The position numbers and the translations under genes are program-made. A model generated the notes under the pieces. It ran no database searches, was not told the origin of the DNA, and saw only the letters and a list, made by a program, of their open reading frames with translations. From Bacteroidota bacterium (GTDB lineage Bacteria > Bacteroidota > Bacteroidia > Palsa-965), in assembly GCA_006218065.1 (NCBI GenBank), contig VBWE01000037.1:46492-110491 (forward strand): a stretch of DNA of 64,000 bases, given 5' to 3'. Each line of letters begins with the position of its first letter. Position 1 is the first letter of the stretch. Below, in pieces: positions 41,565 through 49,587 of this stretch.

Positions 41565-42336
41565 ATGATCCTCAAACGTTTTTACGGAATAACCGCATGT
41601 GTATTCCTCGTCCTGGTTTATGCATGCAGCAGTCCAACCGCCGATGCCGGCAAAGATTCCGTACGCGATACTGCGCATGTGCAAAAAACTGCGGCGGATT
41701 CGGCGGAAGCCGATGGATTGCTTACGCCATCTTTCCTTTACGCGGGCGATACCGGGCATATCCTGGAACCGACAGACTATCATCACAATGAAGTCTGGAA
41801 AGGCGCATCCGAAGAAAAATGGTGGGGAGTTTTCAGGAAAAACAATGTTTTTTCCCTCCGCGAAACCGGTGTGAATTTTGAACGGGTGTATGATCCCATC
41901 ATCGACGCCGAAGGACAGAAAACCGGCTGGCTTTTCCGGCCTGCAACTGCGCGCAAAAAAATTAAACGCAGTAACATTCGAAAGAGACGAACTGAAACCC
42001 GGCAAACGGAGAAAATTCACGTATTCGGGAATCGATTATGAATTGTACGCGACGGGCAAAGAAGTCAATTTTGTTTATGAAGATCACCACCTGTTTATCA
42101 AATTCACAAAAAACGGCAAGGCGGCTGACCGGGAACTGTTTTCATTCAGCGAACTCAGCGACAAGCATTTCGAAGTGATTTTTTGCGGCGACATCGACGG
42201 CGATACCGTTCCGGATTTTATCCTCGAAACGGGCTGGCATTACAATTTGAGAGAACCCGCATTATTTCTTTCCGGAGCAGCCGGGGAAGATCGCCTGTAC
42301 AAAATTGTAGCGACCCATAAAAGTTACGGCTGCTGA
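41565..42336 (+). pseudogene. Frameshifted lipoprotein gene
   Basis: The N-terminal part reads MILKRFYGITACVFLVLVYACSSPTADAG, a strong lipoprotein signal, and continues to about 41940 (NVFSLRETGVNFERVYDPII). The rest of the protein (LRAKKLNAVTFERDELKPG, DHHLFIKFTKNGKAAD, VIFCGDIDGDTVPDFILETGW) is in the next frame and runs to the stop at 42336. The switch falls at or near a seven-A run at 41955-41961; one base too many would explain it. It is either a recent frameshift mutation or an assembly error at the homopolymer. Repaired length would be about 256 residues. The DIDGDTVPD segment resembles an FG-GAP/EF-hand-like calcium loop. The function is unknown. Confidence 0.7.
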
Positions 42337-42365
42337 TTTCCGGTTGTGCGGCGTTTTTAAAAGTT

Positions 42366-42492
42366 GGGGTATCCCTTCTGAACAAGGAACGCACAATGCC
42401 AAACGCACAATGAGCAATGTTCATCGGACAAATTCCTTGATATCCCGATAGCCATCGGGAGAGCGTTGTGCGTTTGGCGTTGAGTGTTTTTT
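42366..42492. repeat. AACGCACAATG-type inverted repeat, copy 2
   Basis: The left arm (GCACAATGCCAAACGCACAATG, 42391 onward) is complementary to the right arm (GCGTTGTGCGTTTGGCGTTGAGTG). The centre carries a separate CCCGATAGCCATCGGG hairpin. It shares arm words and the CTGAACAAGGAAC tag with the 21861 element. Confidence 0.75.
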
Positions 42493-42511
42493 TAACTGCC
42501 CATTTTAAGAG

Positions 42512-43228
42512 TCAGCTTAGTTCTCTTAAATACATCCGGATCGTATTCTCCAGCCCGTAGTACAAAGCGTCGCTCACCAGCGCATGGCCGATCGATACTT
42601 CGAGCAAACCGGGAACCTGCTGCTGAAAATAACGCAGGTTATCCAAATTCAGATCATGCCCGGCATTCAGACCGATGCCCAGTTCCTTTGCTTTTTTCGC
42701 AGCTGCGGCAAAAGCGCGAACGGCTTCTTCCCTGTTCTTCGTAAAATCATGCGCGTACGATTCGGTGTACAGTTCGATCCGGTCGGTACCGGTGGCTTTC
42801 GCTCCTTCCACCATGCGCAGATCGGCGTCCACGAAAATGCTGGTCCGTATGCCGCGGTTTTTAAAAAGCGTGATCATTTCCGCGAGGTAATTTTTATGCG
42901 CGATCGTATCCCAGCCGTGATCGGAAGTCAACTGCCCCTCCGCGTCGGGCACCAGCGTTACCTGGTCGGGTTTCACTTCGAGCACGAGGTCCACGAACTT
43001 TTGTTCACGCGGATTGCCTTCGATATTGAATTCGGTTTTGATAAGCGGGCGGATCGCGCGGACGTCGCTGTACCGGATATGCCTTTCGTCGGGCCGCGGG
43101 TGAACGGTTATTCCCTGCGCACCGAATCGTTCGCAATCCACAGCCGCTTTTACCACGTCGGGCGTGTTTCCTCCCCGCGAATTACGCAGCGTGGCGAATT
43201 TGTTGATGTTGACACTTAAGCGAACCAT
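42512..43228 (-). CDS. pdxJ: Pyridoxine 5'-phosphate synthase
   Basis: The 238-residue TIM-barrel enzyme condenses 1-deoxyxylulose 5-phosphate with 3-amino-2-oxopropyl phosphate to pyridoxine 5'-phosphate. Hallmarks are LSVNINKFATLRNSRGGNTPDVV, GAQGITVHPRPDERHIRYSDV, EFNIEGNP, QVTLVPDAEGQLTSDHGWD, GTDRIELYTESYA and LGIGLNAGHDLNLDNLRYF. The length and start are standard. PLP made here serves enzymes such as IlvE and the MocR-like protein elsewhere in the window. Confidence 0.97.
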   Translation of the reverse strand: MVRLSVNINKFATLRNSRGGNTPDVVKAAVDCERFGAQGITVHPRPDERHIRYSDVRAIRPLIKTEFNIEGNPREQKFVDLVLEVKPDQVTLVPDAEGQLTSDHGWDTIAHKNYLAEMITLFKNRGIRTSIFVDADLRMVEGAKATGTDRIELYTESYAHDFTKNREEAVRAFAAAAKKAKELGIGLNAGHDLNLDNLRYFQQQVPGLLEVSIGHALVSDALYYGLENTIRMYLRELS

Positions 43229-43230
43229 AA

Positions 43231-43296
43231 TGAATTCCGGATTGCGAATACCGGATGGCGAATTTCAACCTGCCTGTCATTCGGCATTCGGAATTA
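43231..43296. repeat. GAATTCCGGATTGCGAAT inverted repeat
   Basis: The left arm (GAATTCCGGATTGCGAATACC) is roughly complementary to the right arm (ATTCGGCATTCGGAATT) around TTCAACCTGCCTGTC. It is a shorter member of the word-repeating inverted-repeat type, next to the pdxJ start. Confidence 0.5.
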
Positions 43297-43382
43297 GTTC
43301 CAAAAATAGCCACCAACTCCGTATTCCCTGTACTTTTTAGCTAAAAAAGCCAAAAAAGGAACCTTAGGGCGGGTTTCAAACG

Positions 43383-43390
43383 TATATTTG
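43383..43390 (+). promoter_or_regulatory. -7 box of the CBS-protein gene
   Basis: TATATTTG matches TAnnTTTG and would give a leader of about 65 nt to the ATG at 43461. Confidence 0.45.
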
Positions 43391-43460
43391 CATAACACAC
43401 ACGCAGGCAGGAAATAAATCCGGCAAAGTAATTGTATGTTTACCCTGTAAAGTACCTGTT

Positions 43461-44123
43461 ATGCTTGCATCAGACCTCATCAGCGACGACGTTCCGCCGC
43501 TCAAAATAACCGACACCGGCGACAAGGCATTGCAATGGATGGAAGAGTTCCGCGTATCACATATTCCCGTGATCGAGGGCACCCAGTTCGTGGGCATTGT
43601 TTCCGACGACGACATCCTGAATATGGATGATCCGGATGTACAACTCGGATCGGCCAAAATCAGCATGATCAAGCCGCACCTCACGGCGACACAACATCCG
43701 TACGATGCGCTCAAGCTGATGGCGGAACTGGGCCTCACGGTACTCGCCGTTACCGACGAACAGAATAATTATGTCGGCGCAGTTTCCATCCAGAACCTCG
43801 CGGTCAAACTTTCGCAGATGGCGGCCATCCGCGAACCGGGCGGCATCATCATCCTCGAGGTGAACCACGTGGATTACTCGCTTTCACAAATCGCATCCAT
43901 CATCGAAGGAAACGACGCCAAAGTCCTGAGCATGTACGTCAGTTCCGAACCGGATTCGAACCGCGCGGAAATCACGCTCAAGATCAACAAGGAAGACCTC
44001 ACGCGGATTCTCCAGACTTTCACCCGCTACAACTACACGGTGAAAGCGACCTTCCACCAAAGCGAATTCATGGATGACCTCAAACAGCGTTTCGATTCGT
44101 TCATGAATTTCATGAATATTTAG
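43461..44123 (+). CDS. Tandem CBS-domain protein with ACT-like C-terminus
   Basis: The 220-residue protein has two CBS motifs (residues 1-60: DLISDDVPPLKITDTGDKALQWMEEFRVSHIPVIEG and VGIVSDDDIL; residues 70-125: MIKPHLTATQHPYDALKLMAELGLTVLAVTDEQNNYVGAVSIQNL). The C-terminal 85 residues (GGIIILEVNHVDYSLSQIASIIEGNDAKVLSMYV) resemble an ACT domain, as in AcuB-like proteins. It probably senses adenine nucleotides or amino acids and regulates a partner. No enzyme target is adjacent. Confidence 0.88.
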   Translation: MLASDLISDDVPPLKITDTGDKALQWMEEFRVSHIPVIEGTQFVGIVSDDDILNMDDPDVQLGSAKISMIKPHLTATQHPYDALKLMAELGLTVLAVTDEQNNYVGAVSIQNLAVKLSQMAAIREPGGIIILEVNHVDYSLSQIASIIEGNDAKVLSMYVSSEPDSNRAEITLKINKEDLTRILQTFTRYNYTVKATFHQSEFMDDLKQRFDSFMNFMNI

Positions 44124-44136
44124 GATTACATCGCTT

Positions 44137-45699
44137 TTGAAAAAGAGACCGGGTGAACAAGTTTTTCATAAAAGGAGCTTCGTTAGTCCACTTTATAGAA
44201 TCTCCGCTAGTCGACGTCTAAAGACGTCGACTCCAGGCGACTTTTTTACGAAAACTCTTTTACACAGTTTATTCACCCGGTTAAACGGTTTGTTCACCCG
44301 ATTTCTTTTTCCAGGATTACTCTTCCTTTTCATTTCCCCCGCTTTCGCCGGCGACACGCTCTCCACTCCTCGCCTGGTTGGACCGATAAAATTTTCCGGG
44401 AATAAAATCACAAAGGAATACATCCTCCGCCGCGAGCTCACGTTCCATACCGGCGACACCATCACGCAGGATGCGCTGACCAAAAAAATCGTACGCTCGC
44501 GCGAGAACCTGCTCAATACTTCGCTTTTCAATTTCGTTACGATCCGCGACAGCCTGCACAGCGATTCGCTTACCGTTTCCGTGCATATCGAAGTAAAGGA
44601 ACGCTGGTACACATGGCCGGTCCCGATTTTCGAAATCGTAGAGCAGAACGTCAATACCTGGTGGAACAACGGGCACAACCTCGAACGCGCGAATTACGGC
44701 ATGCTGGTTACGCGCTACAATTTCAGGGGCCGGAAAGAAAGCGTGGGTATTGCGCTGCGGCTTGGTTATTCGGAGCGCCTGGGCGTATCGTACAACATGC
44801 CGTTCCTGAACAAAAAACAAACCATCGGCGCCGGGTTCTCGGTTTCTTATACGCGTAACCACGAAGTAGCATACCGGACGCAAAACAATATCCTGCAGTT
44901 CTATAAAAACCACAGCAAATATCTCCGCGAAGAATTCTACTCCCGTTTTTATCTCAGCTACCGGCCTAATCTTTATATCACCCACATCAGCGATATCCGG
45001 TTCACGAACACGCTGGTGAACGATACGATCCGCGAACTGAACCCGGATTATTATCCGAACCGGGAAACGCGCATGGAATATTTTGCGGCGTCTTACCGTT
45101 TTGCCTGCGACCACCGCGACCTGAAAGCGTACCCGAAAGCGGGCTGGTTTTTCGATGCGGAGGTTGCGCAGCTGGGATTCGGACTTCTTCCGAAGGAAGG
45201 ATTGAGCGTAACCAACTTCTACGGCAGCTTCCGGCGGTATTATAAAATCGGGAAAAAATTTTCCTGGGCGGGCAGCCTGCGCGGAAAACTCTCACCCAGC
45301 CGCAACCAGCCGTATTATGTGCAGCGCGCATTCGGATTCGGACTGTACGTGCGCGGGTATGAATACTATATGATCGACGGGCAGAGTTTTGCGCTGGCAA
45401 AAACACAGTTCCGTTACGAAATCATCAAACCGCAGGTCCGCAAAATAAAATTCCTGCCGATTGAAAAATTCAACACGCTGCACATCGCACTTTACGGCAG
45501 CATTTTTGCGGATGCAGGATATACCGACGACCGGTTCAGCGACCCGATCCTGAACAACCGCCTGAGCAATGACTACCTGTTCGGAACCGGCGCCGGGCTC
45601 GACTTCGTAACGTATTATGATATCGTGCTGCGTGCGGAATATTCGTTCAACAAACTCGGGGAAAGCGGATTTTTCCTGCATTTGGGAGCTCCGCTGTAA
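44137..45699 (+). CDS. BamA/TamA-like outer-membrane protein with POTRA domain
   Basis: The protein has 520 residues as listed. The true start is doubtful: the first 51 codons contain an intergenic-type palindrome and no export signal. A TTG at 44290 opens a normal signal peptide (LFTRFLFPGLLFLFISPAFA) and would give 469 residues. Next comes one POTRA-like domain (VGPIKFSGNKITKEYILRRELTFHTGDTI, TSLFNFVTIRDS). A 16-strand-type barrel ends FDFVTYYDIVLRAEYSFNKLGESGFFLHLGAPL with a RGYEYYMIDGQSF segment (lid-loop R-G). It belongs to the surface-antigen D15 superfamily and probably aids insertion or export of outer-membrane proteins. It is too short to be the main BamA. Confidence 0.82.
   Translation: MKKRPGEQVFHKRSFVSPLYRISASRRLKTSTPGDFFTKTLLHSLFTRLNGLFTRFLFPGLLFLFISPAFAGDTLSTPRLVGPIKFSGNKITKEYILRRELTFHTGDTITQDALTKKIVRSRENLLNTSLFNFVTIRDSLHSDSLTVSVHIEVKERWYTWPVPIFEIVEQNVNTWWNNGHNLERANYGMLVTRYNFRGRKESVGIALRLGYSERLGVSYNMPFLNKKQTIGAGFSVSYTRNHEVAYRTQNNILQFYKNHSKYLREEFYSRFYLSYRPNLYITHISDIRFTNTLVNDTIRELNPDYYPNRETRMEYFAASYRFACDHRDLKAYPKAGWFFDAEVAQLGFGLLPKEGLSVTNFYGSFRRYYKIGKKFSWAGSLRGKLSPSRNQPYYVQRAFGFGLYVRGYEYYMIDGQSFALAKTQFRYEIIKPQVRKIKFLPIEKFNTLHIALYGSIFADAGYTDDRFSDPILNNRLSNDYLFGTGAGLDFVTYYDIVLRAEYSFNKLGESGFFLHLGAPL
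44209..44232. repeat. Short palindrome AGTCGACGTCT-AA-AGACGTCGACT
   Basis: A perfect 11-bp inverted repeat with a 2-nt loop lies inside the first codons of the listed frame of the BamA-like gene. That suggests this stretch is really intergenic. Confidence 0.6.
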
Positions 45700-45714
45700 A
45701 ACCGACTTGTTTTC

Positions 45715-45904
45715 CGATTTGAAAATGCGACGATTTGAAGATTCCTTACGCACATACCGCCCCATCAGTGTTCTCCCGGGGCAGGCATGTGCGGCAGGAA
45801 TCTTCAAATTTTCAAATCGATTCATTTTCAAATAAAGCAATCGTAATGGGGCAGGCATGTGCGGCATGAATTTTCAAATTTTCAAATCGATTCATTTTCA
45901 AATT
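45715..45904. repeat. TTTTCAAATTGAT-type inverted repeat with a duplicated arm
   Basis: The left arm (45715-45746, CGATTTGAAAATGCGACGATTTGAAGATT) pairs with the right arm at 45795-45832. A 55-bp direct duplication then repeats GGGGCAGGCATGTGCGGC plus the right arm (45778-45832 and 45848-45902). It is the same family as 8866-8958. It fills the gap before nadK. Confidence 0.75.
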
Positions 45905-45922
45905 GCCTAATTTAGCCTTGAA

Positions 45923-46804
45923 ATGAAAATCGCCATTTACGGCCGTATTCTCCCCGATCCGCTCCCGGCGCGCTTGCAGGTGCTTTTCGATGAGCTGAAA
46001 AAAATCAATGCGGAACTCTACCTGCATAAGGATTACGCGGCGTATATCGCGGAAACGTTTACCATTGAATGCCCGATCGATACGCATTCGGATTATGATT
46101 CCATCCGCGGAAAAGCCGATTACCTGCTGAGCATCGGCGGCGACGGCACTTTGCTCGAAACGATTTCGTTCGTGCGCAATTCCGGAATTCCCATCCTCGG
46201 GATCAATACCGGGCGGCTCGGTTTTCTCGCTTTCGTTTCTGCCGATGAAGAAATCCGCGCAGCAATAAAATCGCTGACCAAAAGAAAATTCATTCTCGAT
46301 AAACGCACGCTGCTGAAGATCACCAAACCGGCCGATCTTTTCGGCGACGTGAACTTCGCGCTGAACGAACTCACCATCCAGCGCAAGGATTCCTCGGCGA
46401 TGATGACGATTCACACCTACGTGGACGGCGTATTGCTGAACAGCTACTGGGCCGACGGGCTGATCATCGCCACACCAACGGGATCGACGGCTTATTCGCT
46501 GAGCTGCGGCGGGCCGCTGATGGTTCCGGAAGCGAAAATTTTTTCTATCACCCCGCTCGCCCCGCACAACCTGAACGTACGCCCGCTCGTGGTTCCCGAC
46601 GACAGCACCATTACGCTGCGCGTGGAAGGTCGCAATGCGCAGTACCTCGCTTCGCTGGATTCACGCACCAAAGCATTCGACGTGGGCGTGGAACTTACCG
46701 TGCAGAAAGAAGATTTCAAGATCAGCCTCGTGCGTTCGCCCGACCAGCATTTCTTCAATACCATCCGCAATAAACTGATGTGGGGACTGGATCAGCGGAA
46801 TTGA
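45923..46804 (+). CDS. nadK: NAD kinase
   Basis: The 293-residue cytoplasmic enzyme phosphorylates NAD to NADP. Hallmarks are YLLSIGGDGTLLETISFV (GGDGT), GINTGRLGFLAFV, LNELTIQR (NE-motif), and the glycine-rich WADGLIIATPTGSTAYSLSCGGPL. The start gives the standard MKIAIYGR. It begins 20 bp after a dispersed repeat, which may supply or disturb its promoter; only a weak -7-like TAGCCTTG is seen. Confidence 0.96.
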   Translation: MKIAIYGRILPDPLPARLQVLFDELKKINAELYLHKDYAAYIAETFTIECPIDTHSDYDSIRGKADYLLSIGGDGTLLETISFVRNSGIPILGINTGRLGFLAFVSADEEIRAAIKSLTKRKFILDKRTLLKITKPADLFGDVNFALNELTIQRKDSSAMMTIHTYVDGVLLNSYWADGLIIATPTGSTAYSLSCGGPLMVPEAKIFSITPLAPHNLNVRPLVVPDDSTITLRVEGRNAQYLASLDSRTKAFDVGVELTVQKEDFKISLVRSPDQHFFNTIRNKLMWGLDQRN

Positions 46805-46823
46805 AGTACGGCGTTCTCCCCGC

Positions 46824-47531
46824 TCAATATTTAACCGCCAGCACGATCGTGTAACTCATTTTCATCATTTCTTCTTCCGGCAAAATCGCAATCGATAAAC
46901 CGCAGGGATGAATTTTCGGTGCGCGCCTGGCGCGAACATCTGTTTTCCCCGCAATACCGCGCCGGGCCAGTTCTTTCTTTATTTCCTTCGCAAATTTTTT
47001 CGAATATTTCATCTCCTCCCGCCTGTTCATCGCTCTCGGCCGGTCGGAATAACACTGCAACTTCACCTGGCCCGGCGCGGCAATGAGATAATCCTTCACA
47101 AACTGAAAAAACACGTCGGGCGTTTTTCCCGGTCCCACGACATAAAACGTCGCTGCACTGTAATCGTAGTGCCGGGCGGGAACGGTGATCGTGTCCGCAA
47201 AAACATGGTCCGGGCAATGCTGACCGGAACCGATCATTTCATCCCGGAGGAAAAAACCCGGCGCCCAGGCATTCAGCGTTATTTCGGCGGAGTCGGGAAT
47301 CAGCGTATCGATCCGGCTGACATTTTTATGATACACGGCCCGGTGCGAAATCATGTCCTCGATCAGCACGTATGATTTCACCGGTACGAAACCCGTATCA
47401 CTTTGAAAATCCAGGACGAACCGGCACATACCCGGTTTGAAATCTTTTTTTTCAATTTTGACGGGTGCGACGGGAGTCTGCGCAAAAAGAAATTGCGGAA
47501 GTAAAAACAAGATGAGGAGCAGTTTGCGCAT
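46824..47531 (-). CDS. Secreted protein with degenerate OmpA-like C-terminus
   Basis: The 235-residue protein has a signal peptide (MRKLLLILFLLPQFLFA). The middle part (CRFVLDFQSDTGFVPVKSYVLIEDM) has beta character. The C-terminal region (VKLQCYSDRPRAMNRREEMKYSKKFAKEIKKELARRGI) resembles the peptidoglycan-binding loop-helix of OmpA domains but lacks clear Asp/Arg signature residues, so binding is uncertain. It lies 9 bp downstream of an OmpA-family gene, but a perfect -7 box sits 4 nt before its ATG, within the end of that gene. Confidence 0.75.
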   Translation of the reverse strand: MRKLLLILFLLPQFLFAQTPVAPVKIEKKDFKPGMCRFVLDFQSDTGFVPVKSYVLIEDMISHRAVYHKNVSRIDTLIPDSAEITLNAWAPGFFLRDEMIGSGQHCPDHVFADTITVPARHYDYSAATFYVVGPGKTPDVFFQFVKDYLIAAPGQVKLQCYSDRPRAMNRREEMKYSKKFAKEIKKELARRGIAGKTDVRARRAPKIHPCGLSIAILPEEEMMKMSYTIVLAVKY

Positions 47532-47535
47532 GAAT

Positions 47536-47543
47536 CAAATTTA
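47536..47543 (-). promoter_or_regulatory. -7 box overlapping the upstream stop codon, leaderless spacing
   Basis: TAAATTTG on the minus strand covers the stop of the upstream OmpA-family gene and ends 4 nt before the ATG at 47531. It suggests a second, leaderless transcript. Confidence 0.5.
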
Positions 47544-48512
47544 CAACCTTGTCACCACTACTTCCACCCGCATGTTCTTTTTAAAATCGGCCAGCGTTTT
47601 CGCATCGGGCACCACCATGCGTGAATTGCCGTAGCCGCGGGGCCGCATCCGTTTGGGGTCGATGCCGGCGGCCACGCAGTAGTCGAACACGCGCCGCGCA
47701 CGTTTCTCGGACAAAACCTGGATGGTATATTTTTTCGGTTTGAATTCCGCTGTCGGCGCATTCACGTGTCCCTGGATTTCCACTTTCATATTCGGAAAAC
47801 GTTTCAGGATAGCCACCAGCGAATCGATCACGGGATACGAGGTTTTCAGGATCGTATCTTCTTCCGGCACAAACATGATGGTGCCGATATCGAGGCGGAA
47901 ACCGACGAACATTTCGCCCGGCTTCGGCGCTTTGCAGTGTATGTGCACCGTATGGCCTTTGCCGCCTTTGTACACATTGTCCACCAACAGGTAAAGCACG
48001 TCGCCCCTGTTCACCGGCAGCGAAGAAACGTATGACGGACCGACGCCCTGGTGGATATAATTGATCTCGAGATTTTTCGCCAGGCCGGTTTTACTCTTCA
48101 GTTTTTTGTCGTTCCGCGAAATACAGCTGCGCATCGGCTTTACTTCTTTTGTTTTCACCTTCGCCGCAAAATCAGACGGTTTGCCGTTGTACCGGTAAAG
48201 CATAAAATCATAATCGTCCTGCAGCGAAACCGGGATAATATCGAAAGTCAGTTCACAGTTGCAGGGCGCGATATATTTATACCAGACCGTATTATGCTCA
48301 TCTTCGATAAAAAGCGAGTCGGTGGTGCTGTTTCCCGAAAATTCGAGCGATGCGCCGAAACCGTCCGGTGCGTTGGTGGGCCCGAAAACACTGTCTTTCA
48401 GTATCACGGGCTTCCCGGCATCGGCATTTTCGGTTTTGATCACGGCGGTTTGAGCCGGCGCATAACCGGGAAAGAGCAAAAACGCGAATATTCCCGCAAA
48501 AGGCAGCTTCAT
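47541..48512 (-). CDS. OmpA-family peptidoglycan-binding protein
   Basis: The protein has 323 residues from the ATG at 48512, with signal peptide (MKLPFAGIFAFLLFPGYAPAQ); a TTG three codons upstream is an unlikely alternative. An N-terminal domain of about 190 residues (NTVWYKYIAPCNCELTFDIIPV, YDFMLYRYNGKPSDFAAKV) resembles bacterial pre-peptidase-like beta-sandwiches. The C-terminal OmpA domain follows (SLVAILKRFPNMKVEIQGHVNA, LSEKRARRVFDYCVAAGIDPKRMRPRGYGNSRMV). It should anchor to peptidoglycan at the outer membrane. Confidence 0.88.
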   Translation of the reverse strand: MKLPFAGIFAFLLFPGYAPAQTAVIKTENADAGKPVILKDSVFGPTNAPDGFGASLEFSGNSTTDSLFIEDEHNTVWYKYIAPCNCELTFDIIPVSLQDDYDFMLYRYNGKPSDFAAKVKTKEVKPMRSCISRNDKKLKSKTGLAKNLEINYIHQGVGPSYVSSLPVNRGDVLYLLVDNVYKGGKGHTVHIHCKAPKPGEMFVGFRLDIGTIMFVPEEDTILKTSYPVIDSLVAILKRFPNMKVEIQGHVNAPTAEFKPKKYTIQVLSEKRARRVFDYCVAAGIDPKRMRPRGYGNSRMVVPDAKTLADFKKNMRVEVVVTRL

Positions 48513-48678
48513 ATCAGACAAATCATAACGCAGAAACCCCGGTCAATTGTGTTAACCGGGCGAAAAAAATGACCGGCGGCTAAGGCTCAAAGCAGGGTTT
48601 ACCTACTTTTACCCCGAAATACGCATTAGCGGTAAAACAGACCTTTATGGTCTGATGGTTATAGGAATTCACAAATCT

Positions 48679-48734
48679 AAGCGTTAGAAACCTTTTGGTT
48701 AGAAAAAATGGAGTATCGATGATTTCTAACGCTT
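48679..48734. other. 12-bp inverted repeat AAGCGTTAGAAA / TTTCTAACGCTT
   Basis: The arms at 48679-48690 and 48723-48734 are perfectly complementary across a 32-nt loop. The sequence lies about 50-100 nt upstream of the LolA-like gene and could be a 5' UTR hairpin or an operator pair. No T-run follows, so it is not a typical terminator. Confidence 0.45.
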
Positions 48735-48782
48735 GATCTGAGTTTACATAATTCAAATTTCATCAAAAAGACACAGCCTCTC

Positions 48783-49499
48783 ATGAAAATCAACAGCATT
48801 ATTTCGCTTTTCCTGCTTGCAGCCGCTACCACAGCCTCTGCGCAATCGGTTGACGATGTTATCAAGAAATACACCAAGGCAACCGGCGGACCCGATGAGC
48901 AGAAAAAGCTCAAGACCGTTAAAATGACCGGCAAGATGAAACAGGGCGGTATGGATTTTCCCATGGTCATCCAGATCATGAACGGAACCGCCATGCGTGC
49001 AGACATCACCGTGCAGGGCATGACCATCATCCAGGCCTTCAAAGACACCTCCGGCTGGTCGGTAAACCCGCTTTCGGGTGCAACTACCGCCCAGAAGATG
49101 AACCCCGAAGAACTGAAGGATTCGAAAGAACAGTCCGACCTCGTAAGCGATCTTGCCGATTACAAAGCCCGCGGCCATAAAGTGGAACTGATCGGTAAAG
49201 AAGACGTGGAAGGCACCGAAACCTACAAAGTGAAACTCGCCAAAAAAGACGGCGACGTGGAATATTACTATCTCGATGCCGAAACGTACCTGCCGCTGAA
49301 AATGAGCACAAAAATGAAATACGGCGAAAAAGAAGTGGAATCGGATACGTATTTCAGCGACTACAAAGACGTGGGCGGTGTTAAAATGGCGCACAGCACG
49401 CAGATCAAATCGGGCGGACAGGTTGTTTTCGAAACTGTGTTCGATAAAATCGAAGCAAACGTCACCATCGACGAAGCCATTTTCAAAATGCCGCAGTAA
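48783..49499 (+). CDS. LolA-like periplasmic protein
   Basis: The 238-residue protein has a signal peptide (MKINSIISLFLLAAATTASAQ). It begins SVDDVIKKYTKATGGPDEQKKLKTVKMTGKM and contains ADYKARGHKVELIGKEDVEGTETYKVKLAKKDGDVEYYYLDAETYLPLKM, a half-barrel of the LolA/LolB-like (outer-membrane lipoprotein-sorting) superfamily common in this phylum. It may carry lipids or lipoproteins across the periplasm. It is followed 88 bp later by the large BNR-repeat gene. Confidence 0.83.
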   Translation: MKINSIISLFLLAAATTASAQSVDDVIKKYTKATGGPDEQKKLKTVKMTGKMKQGGMDFPMVIQIMNGTAMRADITVQGMTIIQAFKDTSGWSVNPLSGATTAQKMNPEELKDSKEQSDLVSDLADYKARGHKVELIGKEDVEGTETYKVKLAKKDGDVEYYYLDAETYLPLKMSTKMKYGEKEVESDTYFSDYKDVGGVKMAHSTQIKSGGQVVFETVFDKIEANVTIDEAIFKMPQ

Positions 49500-49587
49500 G
49501 CGCGGATTGAAAGATTATTACCGATACAAAACGGAAAGTCAGTCTGCGTTCCTGCGCCGGCTGACTTTTCCATGAAAAGGAAACGCT

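Noticed and set aside
44137..45699. The main BamA of the cell
   Set aside because: It has only one POTRA-like domain and about 470-520 residues; the essential BamA has five POTRA domains and is much longer.
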